Origin: Burkholderia pyrrocinia
GTDB lineage: Bacteria; Pseudomonadota; Gammaproteobacteria; Burkholderiales; Burkholderiaceae
Length of the DNA stretch: 64,000 nt
Assembly: GCF_018417535.1 (NCBI RefSeq)
Contig: NZ_CP070977.1
Location: 2,914,001 to 2,978,000 of the forward strand
Reading direction: 5' to 3'
Part shown: positions 1 through 6,946 of the stretch, piece after piece
Numbering within the stretch: the first letter of the stretch is position 1
Layout of the letters: every line of letters starts with the position of its first letter
Notes under the pieces: model-generated
The model's database searches: none
Told to the model about the DNA's origin: nothing
The model's input: the letters and a program-made list of their open reading frames with translations, nothing else
Position numbers and translations under genes: made by a program

Positions 1-281
1 GGCAAGGCATGCTTGTCCGCATCCTTTGGCCAATCGTGAAATGGCATCCGGGTCATCAAAACATCAGAAAGCTCTATAAGGACAGCGTGGATAGCTTCCC
101 TTGCAGTAGGCGCTGTCTTTGTTCGCTTGCCTAAGGTGGGGAGTTCAAATGAGCAGCGCACTCCGCCCCCAACTGGATACTCTAGTTGGGTACTCTTCAA
201 GGCGGCAAGGTAAAGGTTTGGCAGTTGGGCCAGCAGTGCTCGTCCCTCTGCAAGGCCTACAGGGTCATGAGCGGGATTCAT
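1..281 (-). CDS. Hypothetical protein, N-terminal part (cut by window edge)
   Basis: An open frame runs on the minus strand from an ATG at 281 to the left edge without a stop (93 full codons). The ATG at 281 is preceded by GGAGGG at 292-287, five bases upstream, which favours it over an in-frame ATG at 299. The visible residues begin MNPAHDPVGLAEG and look like a soluble protein, with no signal peptide or membrane segment. I recognise no family. It is divergent from the dioxygenase gene at 372, and base composition is lower in GC than the core genes to the right, as in the rest of this accessory segment. Whether the gene is intact cannot be judged. Confidence 0.55.
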   Translation of the reverse strand, partial: MNPAHDPVGLAEGRALLAQLPNLYLAALKSTQLEYPVGGGVRCSFELPTLGKRTKTAPTAREAIHAVLIELSDVLMTRMPFHDWPKDADKHAL

Positions 282-319
282 TAACGCCCTCCATGGCATA
301 GCAGGCGAACGTTCGCCCC

Positions 320-349
320 TTGACATCAGTTTATGCGCGTATCAATAAT
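320..349 (+). promoter_or_regulatory. Sigma-70-like promoter of the dioxygenase gene
   Basis: A perfect TTGACA at 320-325 is followed after 18 bases by AATAAT at 344-349. It lies just upstream of a strong ribosome binding site (AGGAGGAG, 361-368) and the ATG at 372. The leader would be very short. Predicted by eye only. Confidence 0.55.
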
Positions 350-371
350 ATATCAACCTCAGGAGGAGCCT

Positions 372-1406
372 ATGACGGAGACGGACCTCGCCACGGCCGT
401 CAGGGCGGCTGTGGACCACTGGATGCAGACGACCGCACTGGCCCAACGGCACGCCGAGATGGCAAATCCGGCTGCCCTGAGTGCGACACTGGGCGCTGCC
501 GTGGAACGCAATTTGATGCTCGGCGGCCATACGCCGGCCGCCGCTCGAGGATTCGTGAGTCTGGCCGCGCATTGCCATCTGCAGAACGTCTTCGACCCTG
601 TCGAGCTGATCGACACGCCCCAAGGGTTCTTTCCCGTTCCCGATACGGGTGCCACGATGGCGGGCAGGGCGGCAGTGCTCGCCGTGCATGGCGCGCTGAA
701 TCTGGAAACGATCTCCTACGCCACCGAGAACGACGGCAACCTGTTCGTGAACCTTGTGGCGATGCCAGGGGACGGTGCCTTCGCCGAGAAATCGAGGAAG
801 AGTATGCGCGGCCATACGGATGGCGTGAGCTTCCCGTTCAATGGTGAAGATGACGCCGAAGATGTGCGCATCGCCCCTTCGCCTGACCTTGTGACTCTCG
901 TGGGGCTGCGTAACCCTATGAACGTTCCGACGAATCTGATGCCGCTGGCTGACGTGCTTGCTACCATGCTGCCCGACGACATCGATGAGCTCAAGAAGCC
1001 GCAATACTCGATTCGCTCCCAGAAGACTTTCGTTCAGGGCATGAAGCGCATCTTGGGAAAGGAGCTTGTTGTCGTCGACGAGCCCGTTTTGAAGGACGTT
1101 GTCGGTGGCACCTACGTGCGCTATAGCCATAGCGCCGTCGTTCCGTCCGAAATGGGCGGGCCGGCAGAACAAGCTGCCAACAATCTCGAGGCGGTTTGCA
1201 ACCGGGTTGCCGTGCCGGTCGTGGTGCAGCCGGGCGACATCCTCATAATCAACAACCGGTTGAGCCTGCACGGCCGGGGAGAAGTCGGAGAGGACGTCGG
1301 AGGCCAGTCACGATGGCTTCTGCGTGCATACGCCCTCGATACCTCGAACCTTGCGACCTACAAGCGTCATCTTGGTGATCGCCCCCCGCATGTTCTGTAC
1401 CCTTAG
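372..1406 (+). CDS. Fe(II)/2-oxoglutarate-dependent dioxygenase, clavaminate synthase/TauD-like
   Basis: Predicted non-haem iron oxygenase of 344 aa that would couple 2-oxoglutarate decarboxylation to oxidation (usually hydroxylation) of a small substrate in the cytosol. The iron-binding facial triad is visible: His148 and Asp150 in RGHTDG, and the distal His300 in SLHGRGE. An arginine in RWLLRAY (about 318) fits the 2-oxoglutarate carboxylate ligand. The motif spacing and the INNRLSLHGR stretch resemble the clavaminate synthase/asparagine-oxygenase branch. The start at 372 is chosen because AGGAGGAG sits 3 bases upstream; an in-frame ATG at 333 lacks a site. No biosynthetic partner gene (NRPS, transporter) is visible, so the substrate is unknown. 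It lies alone in an accessory segment with its own promoter. Confidence 0.8.
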   Translation: MTETDLATAVRAAVDHWMQTTALAQRHAEMANPAALSATLGAAVERNLMLGGHTPAAARGFVSLAAHCHLQNVFDPVELIDTPQGFFPVPDTGATMAGRAAVLAVHGALNLETISYATENDGNLFVNLVAMPGDGAFAEKSRKSMRGHTDGVSFPFNGEDDAEDVRIAPSPDLVTLVGLRNPMNVPTNLMPLADVLATMLPDDIDELKKPQYSIRSQKTFVQGMKRILGKELVVVDEPVLKDVVGGTYVRYSHSAVVPSEMGGPAEQAANNLEAVCNRVAVPVVVQPGDILIINNRLSLHGRGEVGEDVGGQSRWLLRAYALDTSNLATYKRHLGDRPPHVLYP

Positions 1407-2145
1407 CACCACCAGCAGATGGGCCCCTTCAACCGGACTTGATAACGGCCTTCCAGGCGCAGTCGCTAGGATGGCCAACGTCCGTTAGGCCCGCCGAAAG
1501 GCGGCAATGCCGTGGCCGGCCGCGCACGATCGGAATCGCTTCGTAGCTGACCTTTAGCTTGACTGCTCGAAGGACCACAATGGTTCTCTAGATGCTGCCG
1601 CTGACGTCGTGTCAATTCGCGCCGACCGTTCTGGGTCGAAATAAGTTCACCGACCGAAGTACGGTTAGCGTGCCCGATTTTTTTGCAATGCAATAGAGAA
1701 CGCCCGCATCAACCAGTCAATACGAATACTGGACACATCCCTCGATGGATGCCACGCTCGTTCATAAGCCTGTTGACGATTTATCGCTCTCCCTCGCTCC
1801 CTTCTACAAGCCCTCTTGGGCCTTCGCGCCCCACCGCGGCTTACAGCCGCGCGCACACGCGCCCCGGTTGAGCGCTGGCCACGGCGCAGACGTGGCCAGC
1901 GTGATTTATCCGGGTCTTAGCGCCCGTCAGGGTGGCCCGCTTGCGGGCCAGGTCAGGATGGCCGCTTGCGGCGGTCCTGAGCCGCTTAGACGGCTGCTGC
2001 TATGACGGTTACCTACAGCCCGCCTGGCGCAGCCGGGCCTGTAACGATCCTCGCGCCGAGGGCGCGCACGACTTGCAGGGTAAGGCCGAAGGCCAAGGGG
2101 CGCCGCGCCTTGGAGGAGAGGGGGCGAAGTCCTTTGAGATGTGTC
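1407..2145. other. Gene-free accessory stretch with clustered hairpins
   Basis: No credible coding frame is seen on either strand. The part from about 1740 to 2110 is GC-rich and carries several close inverted repeats: 1874-1883/1891-1900 (perfect 10 bp), 1933-1940/1943-1950 (8 bp, TT loop), plus weaker ones near 1960-2000 and 2020-2042. It lies between the dioxygenase gene and the iteron array. Function is unknown; an origin-associated structure or a structured RNA are possibilities. Confidence 0.4.
1874..1900. repeat. Perfect inverted repeat, 10-bp stem
   Basis: GCTGGCCACG at 1874-1883 and CGTGGCCAGC at 1891-1900 flank a 7-base loop. There is no T tract, so it does not look like a simple intrinsic terminator. 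It is the strongest of the hairpins in this stretch. Confidence 0.6.
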
Positions 2146-2195
2146 GCGTTAAAGGCGTTAAAAGAAAAAGCGTTAAGACGCGCACGCGTGTTAAG
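2146..2195 (+). repeat. Four short GCGTTAA-type direct repeats
   Basis: GCGTTAA occurs at 2146, 2155 and 2170, with a variant GTGTTAA at 2188. The repeats sit in an A-rich stretch just before the first iteron at 2252. They may be part of the replication origin (an AT-rich or protein-binding element), but this is inference. Confidence 0.4.
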
Positions 2196-2251
2196 GGTGT
2201 GGAAAGCCGTCGCAAGCCGATGATTTAAAATAGATATTCCGGACCTCACAT

Positions 2252-2561
2252 CGGCGAAAGACGAATTTGAGGTCCGGCGATAGACGAGTCAGAGTCACGG
2301 CGATAGACGACAAATGCGACGGCGATAGACGACGATGACGGAAAATCTGTGGACAAGTGGCCAAGGTTACGGCGATAGACGAGTAGTTTTCAGCCGTCAG
2401 GCTGACTGCAGTTCGGTCGCGTTCCGGCCCCAGTGTGCTCAAGACCCGCTTCCGGCGCGGCTTTTCGCGCAAAACGACCATCGGCGAAAGACGAGTAAAG
2501 TCACCGCGATAGACGAATCGACCGATTGAGGCGCGCAATCGGTTTTGTCGGCGATAGACGA
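2252..2561 (+). repeat. Iteron array, about eight copies of CGGCGATAGACGA
   Basis: Copies start at 2252, 2275, 2298, 2320, 2370, 2482, 2504 and 2549. Five are identical to CGGCGATAGACGA (2275, 2298, 2320, 2370, 2549); those at 2252 and 2482 read GAAAG in place of GATAG, and that at 2504 begins CCGCG. A degenerate ninth copy lies at 2566-2578, touching the repA stop. Adjacent copies are spaced 22 or 23 bp, about two helical turns, so a protein would contact one face of the DNA. The position directly downstream of repA and the phasing are typical of iteron-controlled plasmid origins, where the initiator binds the repeats. The array lies in an accessory segment next to a tRNA gene. Confidence 0.85.
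2348..2356 (-). promoter_or_regulatory. DnaA-box-like site inside the iteron array
   Basis: The minus strand reads TTGTCCACA, one mismatch from the DnaA consensus TTATCCACA. It lies in the gap between the iterons at 2320 and 2370, as expected for an iteron origin. Confidence 0.45.
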
Positions 2562-2579
2562 CTTGCGGCGACAGGCAAG

Positions 2580-3617
2580 TCATCGGGTGACAGGCTTGGA
2601 CAACAGCATCGGCTGCTGGAGTAGGTCCGAAAGCCAGCTCAGTTTACCGGCGCGGTTGGCTTCTGTTACGAGACGCTTACTGTCGCGGGTTAGGTAGACA
2701 AGCTGATTGGGTTTGGTCGATTCGTCCAGGGCCAGCCGGTAGTCCGGCAGTCGGTTGAGCTTGATAATGTCCTTCAGCTCTTGGCGAAAATGGCTCGCAC
2801 TCTGCGAGCTGCCAGCCTTCTCTTTGAGCAACGGCAAACCGATGGAGAACCAGGGCTGATAACCACAGTGCTTGCGGCCCAGCTCGTACAGACGGCGCTC
2901 AAGCGCTTGGCCAAGCGAAAAGTAGTCTGGGTGCAGCGTCAGGATGTCGGAGGCAAGGGCGGCCCTGTAGAGCCAGTTGGCGATCGTCAGCTCTAGTTCC
3001 AACGCGCCCTTACCATTCTTGGTGTACTGCACCACCTTATAGTCTTCGATCAGACCGAACCCTTCGACTTGCTCGCGCTCGTTAGTTTTGACGTTGGTCT
3101 CAATCGTGGTGCCCTTAAGGCGGCGGCACGTATCGAGCACGCGCATGTAGGACGCACCACCCGTGCTTCGCCGCGTGCCGATCAGGAACGGATGCACTGC
3201 GATCTTGAGACGGGGGCTCACCTTGATGCCGGCGCCGTGGGCTTTGACGATCTGGCTGATGCAGTACAGCAAGATGTCCTTGTCGAACAACGTAGCGGCC
3301 CCGAGGGCAGAGGGGATCACCTTCACCGTCTTCCCGCCTCGAGAATAAACACGGATGCGGGTGTCTTTGTTCTTGCTCAATGAGAAGATGGGGTATTCCA
3401 TCGAAGACAAGTCACCCTTTACCGACCAGTCATGTGCAACGACAAGCACCTCGAACACATCCATATGCGCCGGGGAAATGCCCTGCTCGTCATGGGTCGG
3501 CTCTTTCGGGCGACATGCGGTCGACGACACGAAATACGAGGACGAACTCATGTCCGACCGCGCATCCTCGACACCCTCGGCAATTGGCGGCAAGTTCTGC
3601 TCAACTAGGGAGTTCAT
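2580..3617 (-). CDS. repA: RepA-type replication initiator protein
   Basis: A 345-aa protein resembling the replication initiator protein A (RPA) family of plasmids and plasmid-like islands. Visible signatures are the EYPIFSLSKNKDTRIR block near residues 75-90, the IRVYSRGGKTVKVIP strand pair, and a C-terminal winged-helix-like part around DYFSLGQALERRLYELGRKH. The family binds iterons and starts replication with host DnaA; an iteron array begins directly after its stop codon and continues to 2252. The ATG at 3617 overlaps the stop of the upstream HTH gene by 4 bases (ATGA), indicating translational coupling. No frameshift or internal stop is seen, so the gene appears intact. Whether it still drives replication of an excised circle is unknown. 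Confidence 0.75.
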   Translation of the reverse strand: MNSLVEQNLPPIAEGVEDARSDMSSSSYFVSSTACRPKEPTHDEQGISPAHMDVFEVLVVAHDWSVKGDLSSMEYPIFSLSKNKDTRIRVYSRGGKTVKVIPSALGAATLFDKDILLYCISQIVKAHGAGIKVSPRLKIAVHPFLIGTRRSTGGASYMRVLDTCRRLKGTTIETNVKTNEREQVEGFGLIEDYKVVQYTKNGKGALELELTIANWLYRAALASDILTLHPDYFSLGQALERRLYELGRKHCGYQPWFSIGLPLLKEKAGSSQSASHFRQELKDIIKLNRLPDYRLALDESTKPNQLVYLTRDSKRLVTEANRAGKLSWLSDLLQQPMLLSKPVTR

Positions 3618-3964
3618 CTGCCCTCCCGCATTGCCGCCAGACGTTCAAGCTGTTCGCGTTTCGTCGGCCGCCCGCTTCGACGTGATTGCCGGGACTCGGC
3701 TACCCCCTCGGCCTTTTGCACCGCTTTGCGGGACCTGAGCTTAACAACGGTGGCAGCCACTGCTGGTTGGACGTGCCGATCAATCCAGTCGAAGACGTCC
3801 TGCTTGCGCCAGAACAACTTCCGTTGGCCGGGCAATCGAACGATCGGCGGCAAGCGATCGAAACGCTTCCCTGCAATGTCTGCGTAGACTGTCGCGGGCT
3901 TTCTATGAAGAAGAAGACATAGCTGACCGAGCGTCAGCAACTCGACGGGATAATCTTTTGGCAT
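3614..3964 (-). CDS. Small helix-turn-helix protein (AlpA/excisionase-like), upstream of repA
   Basis: A 116-aa protein with an N-terminal winged helix-turn-helix at about residues 8-62 (LTLGQLCLLLHRKPATVY, then LPPIVRLPGQRKLFWRKQDV), the pattern of AlpA-type regulators and excisionases. The C-terminal third is basic and charged (RSRKAVQKAEG, SGRPTKREQ). The ATG at 3964 is preceded by GGAG at a seven-base spacing; the frame is open further upstream but that part has no family-like sequence. Its stop overlaps the repA start, so the two form an operon. It could regulate the rep operon or act in excision of the element. A promoter and an operator-like palindrome lie upstream. Confidence 0.65.
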   Translation of the reverse strand: MPKDYPVELLTLGQLCLLLHRKPATVYADIAGKRFDRLPPIVRLPGQRKLFWRKQDVFDWIDRHVQPAVAATVVKLRSRKAVQKAEGVAESRQSRRSGRPTKREQLERLAAMREGR

Positions 3965-4179
3965 GGGCGAACTCCGGCGACCCACAAGCAATATGTGCAT
4001 GTGAGCTACCGAACGTGCGCACCAGCCGATGGCCCAGACGCCGCAGCGTTGTACCAAGAGGCGGGCCGAATGGCCCTCAGTGGCTCCTTCGCCATGCCCT
4101 GCTGCGCTCTGTCTTGCGCTGCGCCGACGCCGTTCGTATTCGGTCGGTTGGCATGTCGTTAACCGCGCGCGGAGGGTGC

Positions 4180-4188
4180 TTATCCACA
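4180..4188 (+). promoter_or_regulatory. DnaA box (perfect TTATCCACA)
   Basis: The nine bases match the DnaA consensus exactly. The site lies upstream of the HTH-repA operon, on the other side of the genes from the iterons. Confidence 0.55.
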
Positions 4189-4193
4189 CGGGC

Positions 4194-4216
4194 CTTGATC
4201 GGCTCGTCCGATCAAG
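4194..4216. promoter_or_regulatory. Operator-like palindrome in the rep operon leader
   Basis: CTTGATCGG (4194-4202) and CCGATCAAG (4208-4216) form a perfect 9-bp inverted repeat around a 5-base centre. It lies just downstream of the predicted minus-strand promoter, where a bound repressor would block transcription. The HTH protein at 3614 or RepA itself are candidate ligands. Confidence 0.5.
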
Positions 4217-4236
4217 TCAAAGGTCAATCGAGTTGG

Positions 4237-4265
4237 ATTGTCTATGGTCTGCTTAAATCAGTCAA
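4237..4265 (-). promoter_or_regulatory. Putative promoter of the HTH-repA operon
   Basis: On the minus strand TTGACT (4265-4260) is followed after 17 bases by GACAAT (4242-4237). Transcription would run through the palindrome at 4194-4216 into the HTH gene. By-eye prediction. Confidence 0.4.
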
Positions 4266-4404
4266 CAGAGGACACGCGTGCGGACGGAACTGTAGTGGCC
4301 GCATCGGCCGATCCGACACGGGTCTCACGCGGGACAAATCTGGGACACTAATAGACTGGAAAGGACCGAAAAAGACTGGGACTGATATAGAAGAAAAACA
4401 AGAA

Positions 4405-4429
4405 AAAACCGGCCTAAGCGGCCGGTTTT
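4405..4429 (-). terminator. Intrinsic terminator after tRNA-Ala
   Basis: AAAACCGGCC (4405-4414) and GGCCGGTTTT (4420-4429) form a perfect 10-bp stem with a 5-base loop. On the minus strand it is followed by a T tract, so it ends the tRNA transcript. It can also act on the plus strand. Confidence 0.75.
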
Positions 4430-4441
4430 AAAGGAAATTCT

Positions 4442-4517
<76 letters not shown>

Positions 4518-4583
4518 ATCAGTCGATCATCATACACACGCATTTCCGCGCTTGGCAATAGGGGTTACGTCACCCCGAACGCG

Positions 4584-4946
4584 TCACTTTGACGGCGCGC
4601 CGGCCAGCACCCATTCGACCACCGAACGGACGTCGGCGTCGTTCATGCGCGGGTGCGCAGGCATCGGAATTGCACCCCAGACACCGGAGCCGCCTTCCTT
4701 CACTTTCTTCGACAGCTTCGCCACGGCCTGCGGATCGGACTTGTAGCGGGTGGCGATATCCTTGAACGACGGGCCGACGAGCTTGCGGTCGACCGCGTGG
4801 CAGCCCATGCACGCATTGCCGCGCGCCACTTTCAGGCCGTCGCCGACGTCCGCGTGCGCGGCGCCCAGCGTGCCGGCCACGAGCGCCGCGGCCGCGGCAC
4901 CCTGCACCATCCACTGTTTCATCTGCTTCATCCGCGCGATCTTCAT
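4584..4946 (-). CDS. Class I c-type cytochrome (c551/c552-like), periplasmic
   Basis: A 120-aa small electron carrier. An N-terminal signal peptide ends near AHA-D at residue 33. The haem-binding motif CMGCH is at 46-50 and the likely axial methionine is Met95 in PMPAHP; VGPSF and the MNDADV..VVEWVL tail are typical of cytochrome c551/c552. It should shuttle electrons in the periplasm, probably to a terminal oxidase or peroxidase. The ATG at 4946 overlaps the dolP stop by 4 bases, so it is the last gene of the diaA-dolP unit; ATGs at codons 6 and 9 are alternative starts. Confidence 0.85.
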   Translation of the reverse strand: MKIARMKQMKQWMVQGAAAAALVAGTLGAAHADVGDGLKVARGNACMGCHAVDRKLVGPSFKDIATRYKSDPQAVAKLSKKVKEGGSGVWGAIPMPAHPRMNDADVRSVVEWVLAGAPSK

Positions 4947-5743
4947 TGCGACGGCGCCTTCGGGTTGCCCGGATGCACGCTCGACGAATTCGAGATCGGT
5001 GCGGGCGGCTGCAGCGGCGTGGACTGCACCGACGCGTCGGGCACCGCACCGACCGTCGCGGCGTCCGCGGGCGCGGCGGCAGCCTGCGTGCCGGACGCAC
5101 CGCTCGCGGGCGACGCGGCCTGCAGCGCCTGCGCATCCTGCGGCTTCACGTACTGGAACACCTTCACGACCTTCTCGACGCCCGGCACCTGGCTCGCGGC
5201 TTCGGCGCCGCGATTGCCTTCGTCGACCGTCACGAGGCCCATCAGGTAAAGGTTGCCACGCTCGCTGACAACCTTGTAGTAGTTCGCCGAAATGCCCTTC
5301 GTCGCGATCAGCTCGGACTTCACGCGCCCTTCGAGGTATGAGTCGTTCGCGCGCGACGATAACGACGCCGCCGGCTCGACCGACAGTTCGTTGACGATGC
5401 CGTTCACGTTGTTGATGCCGCGCACGATTTCCTCGGCGCGCTGCTTCGACGCATCGTTCGGCACTTCACCCGTCAGCAGCACGCGGCGGTTGAACACCGT
5501 CACGTTCACGTGCGACTGGTCGGGCAGCCCGTTGTTGATCTGCGAAAGCGCCTTGACCTGGATCTCGCGATCTTCCGTCTGCGCGCCGAGCGTACGGCGA
5601 TCGGTCGCGATCAACGCGCCGCCGCCGGCCGCTGCGCCCACGATCCCGAGCACACAACCCTGCAGCGACACGGCGAGGCCCGCCGTCAGCGCGGCGAGCA
5701 ACGTGGTTCTGACGAGCGTCTGTTTGACGCGGCTTTGATTCAT
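4943..5743 (-). CDS. dolP: BON-domain outer-membrane lipoprotein, DolP/YraP-like
   Basis: A 266-aa lipoprotein: signal peptide with lipobox LQGC (Cys30), two BON domains at about 55-122 and 130-198, then an Ala/Pro/Ser-rich tail of some 65 residues not present in E. coli DolP (191 aa). DolP-type proteins bind anionic phospholipids at the division site and support outer-membrane integrity. The start at 5743 is chosen for the GGAGAG six bases upstream; an in-frame ATG at 5764 overlaps the preceding gene. The order rsmI/yraN/diaA/dolP matches the E. coli neighbourhood, which supports the assignment. Confidence 0.85.
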   Translation of the reverse strand: MNQSRVKQTLVRTTLLAALTAGLAVSLQGCVLGIVGAAAGGGALIATDRRTLGAQTEDREIQVKALSQINNGLPDQSHVNVTVFNRRVLLTGEVPNDASKQRAEEIVRGINNVNGIVNELSVEPAASLSSRANDSYLEGRVKSELIATKGISANYYKVVSERGNLYLMGLVTVDEGNRGAEAASQVPGVEKVVKVFQYVKPQDAQALQAASPASGASGTQAAAAPADAATVGAVPDASVQSTPLQPPAPISNSSSVHPGNPKAPSQ

Positions 5744-5760
5744 CGACGGCTCTCCTTCGT

Positions 5761-6345
5761 TCAATCCTCACCCAGCAGCATCGCGTCGATGCCGTCGCAC
5801 AGGCAGTGGATGGTCAGCAGATGGACTTCGTGGATGCGCGCCGCACGAACGGCGGGCACACTGATCGGAATATCGGTGTCGGACAGCGCGGCCGCGACCG
5901 TGTGGCCGTTGCCGCCCGTCAGCGCGACGACGGTCATCTCGCGCTCGTGCGCTTCGTCGATGGCCGCCAGCACACGCGGCGACGCGCCGGTCGGGTCGAG
6001 CAGCAGCAGGATGTCGCCGGTCTGGCCGAGCACGCGCACCTGTTGCGCGAACAGTTGCTCGGCGGCCGCCGCGCCCGCGAGGCCGGCCTGCGACGCATCG
6101 GTGGACAGCGCGATCGCGGGCAGGCCCGGACGCTCGCGCTCGAAGCCGCCGACGAGCGACACCGCGAGATAGTGCGCGGCGGCCGCCGACGGGCCGTCAC
6201 CGCACGCGACGATCTTGTTGCCGTTCGCCAGCGCGGCGAACATCGCGTCGACCGCGGCTGCGATCGGCAACGACAGCGCGTCGGCCGCTTCGGCGTGAAG
6301 CGCGGCGCTGTCGCGAAATTGTTGCTGAATACGTTCGACTGACAT
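5761..6345 (-). CDS. diaA: SIS-domain protein, DiaA-type (GmhA-like)
   Basis: A 194-aa protein made of one sugar-isomerase (SIS) domain, about residues 40-165, with the phosphosugar-binding loop around VACGDGPSAAAAHYLA and LLLLDPTGASPRVLAAI. It resembles both phosphoheptose isomerase GmhA and the DnaA-binding initiation factor DiaA. Its place beside yraN and dolP is that of diaA in enterobacteria, so a role in DnaA loading is favoured over heptose synthesis, without proof. The start at 6345 (MSVERIQQQF) has AGGA upstream; the longer frame to 6462 lacks family similarity. Confidence 0.8.
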   Translation of the reverse strand: MSVERIQQQFRDSAALHAEAADALSLPIAAAVDAMFAALANGNKIVACGDGPSAAAAHYLAVSLVGGFERERPGLPAIALSTDASQAGLAGAAAAEQLFAQQVRVLGQTGDILLLLDPTGASPRVLAAIDEAHEREMTVVALTGGNGHTVAAALSDTDIPISVPAVRAARIHEVHLLTIHCLCDGIDAMLLGED

Positions 6346-6471
6346 CGATTCCTGGTGAACTGGGCGCGTGGCACGCATCGCGCGACATCGTGGGTGCGGC
6401 GAGTTTACCGTACTCCGGCGCCCTCTCCGGGGGTCCGGCAAGAACTCTTTACATCTCGTCACAGCTCGCGG

Positions 6472-6900
6472 CTACGCATCGTCGGTACGAAATGCGTCGC
6501 GCAGCCACACGAGCCGCCCGGCCTCGAACGCGACGACGTCGAAACGGCACGCGGCACCGGCACCGTGCCGCGCCCAGAACTGGAGCGCCGCCGCGACCAG
6601 ACGCCGACGCTTGCGCCAGCCGACGCTCGCGGCCGCGCCGCCATGGCGGACGCTGCGGCGCGCGCGCACTTCGACGAACACGAGCACGCCGTCAGGCTCG
6701 CGCATCACGAGATCGAGCTCGCCGCCGCGCATCGTCACGTTCGCCGCGACGAACACGAGACCGCGGCGTTCGAGAAACTGCCGCGCACGCTGCTCGAATG
6801 CCGCGCCGACCGGTTTGGATCGCGCCGCACCGGAAAAGTTGTCGCCCGCGCGCGGCAAACCGCGCCCGCCATCCGGCCGCACCGGCGCCGCGTGGCACAA
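6472..6900 (-). CDS. yraN: YraN/UPF0102 family nuclease-fold protein
   Basis: About 142 aa. The UPF0102 core is clear: [17 protein letters not shown], then [13 protein letters not shown] and [10 protein letters not shown], the E..D..EVR pattern of the Holliday-junction-resolvase-like nuclease fold. Biochemical function is not settled in the family. I place the start at a TTG at 6900 (reads MCHAAP) because an ATG at 6948 would overlap the start of the divergent rsmI; the true start remains uncertain, and the extra residues are low-complexity. Confidence 0.8.
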   Translation of the reverse strand: MCHAAPVRPDGGRGLPRAGDNFSGAARSKPVGAAFEQRARQFLERRGLVFVAANVTMRGGELDLVMREPDGVLVFVEVRARRSVRHGGAAASVGWRKRRRLVAAALQFWARHGAGAACRFDVVAFEAGRLVWLRDAFRTDDA

Positions 6901-6946
6901 TGCCGTCCTTGTTCCGCTTGCGCCGCGATTGCGCGCATTGCCTGCC

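Larger units (their letters stand above)
3965..4404. other. Control region between the rep operon and tRNA-Ala
   Basis: No gene is seen. The stretch holds a DnaA box (4180-4188), a palindrome (4194-4216) and a minus-strand promoter (4237-4265). Between 4320 and 4385 a GGGAC/GACTGG motif recurs (GGGACAAA, GGGACACT, GACTGG, GACTGGGACTG), which could be remnants of integrase-binding sites next to the tRNA. No integrase gene is present here. Confidence 0.4.

Noticed and set aside
2252..2561. CRISPR array
   Set aside because: Repeats are 13 bp with short, non-unique spacing and no cas genes; they are iterons.
2191..2583. Minus-strand open frame across the iterons
   Set aside because: Repeated DNA read as protein; no start site and no similarity.
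1..4441. Insertion sequence or transposase
   Set aside because: No transposase-like sequence or terminal inverted repeats could be found in the accessory segment.
5761..6345. Heptose isomerase gmhA
   Set aside because: SIS fold fits, but the neighbours dolP, yraN and rsmI match the diaA locus and no heptose genes are adjacent.
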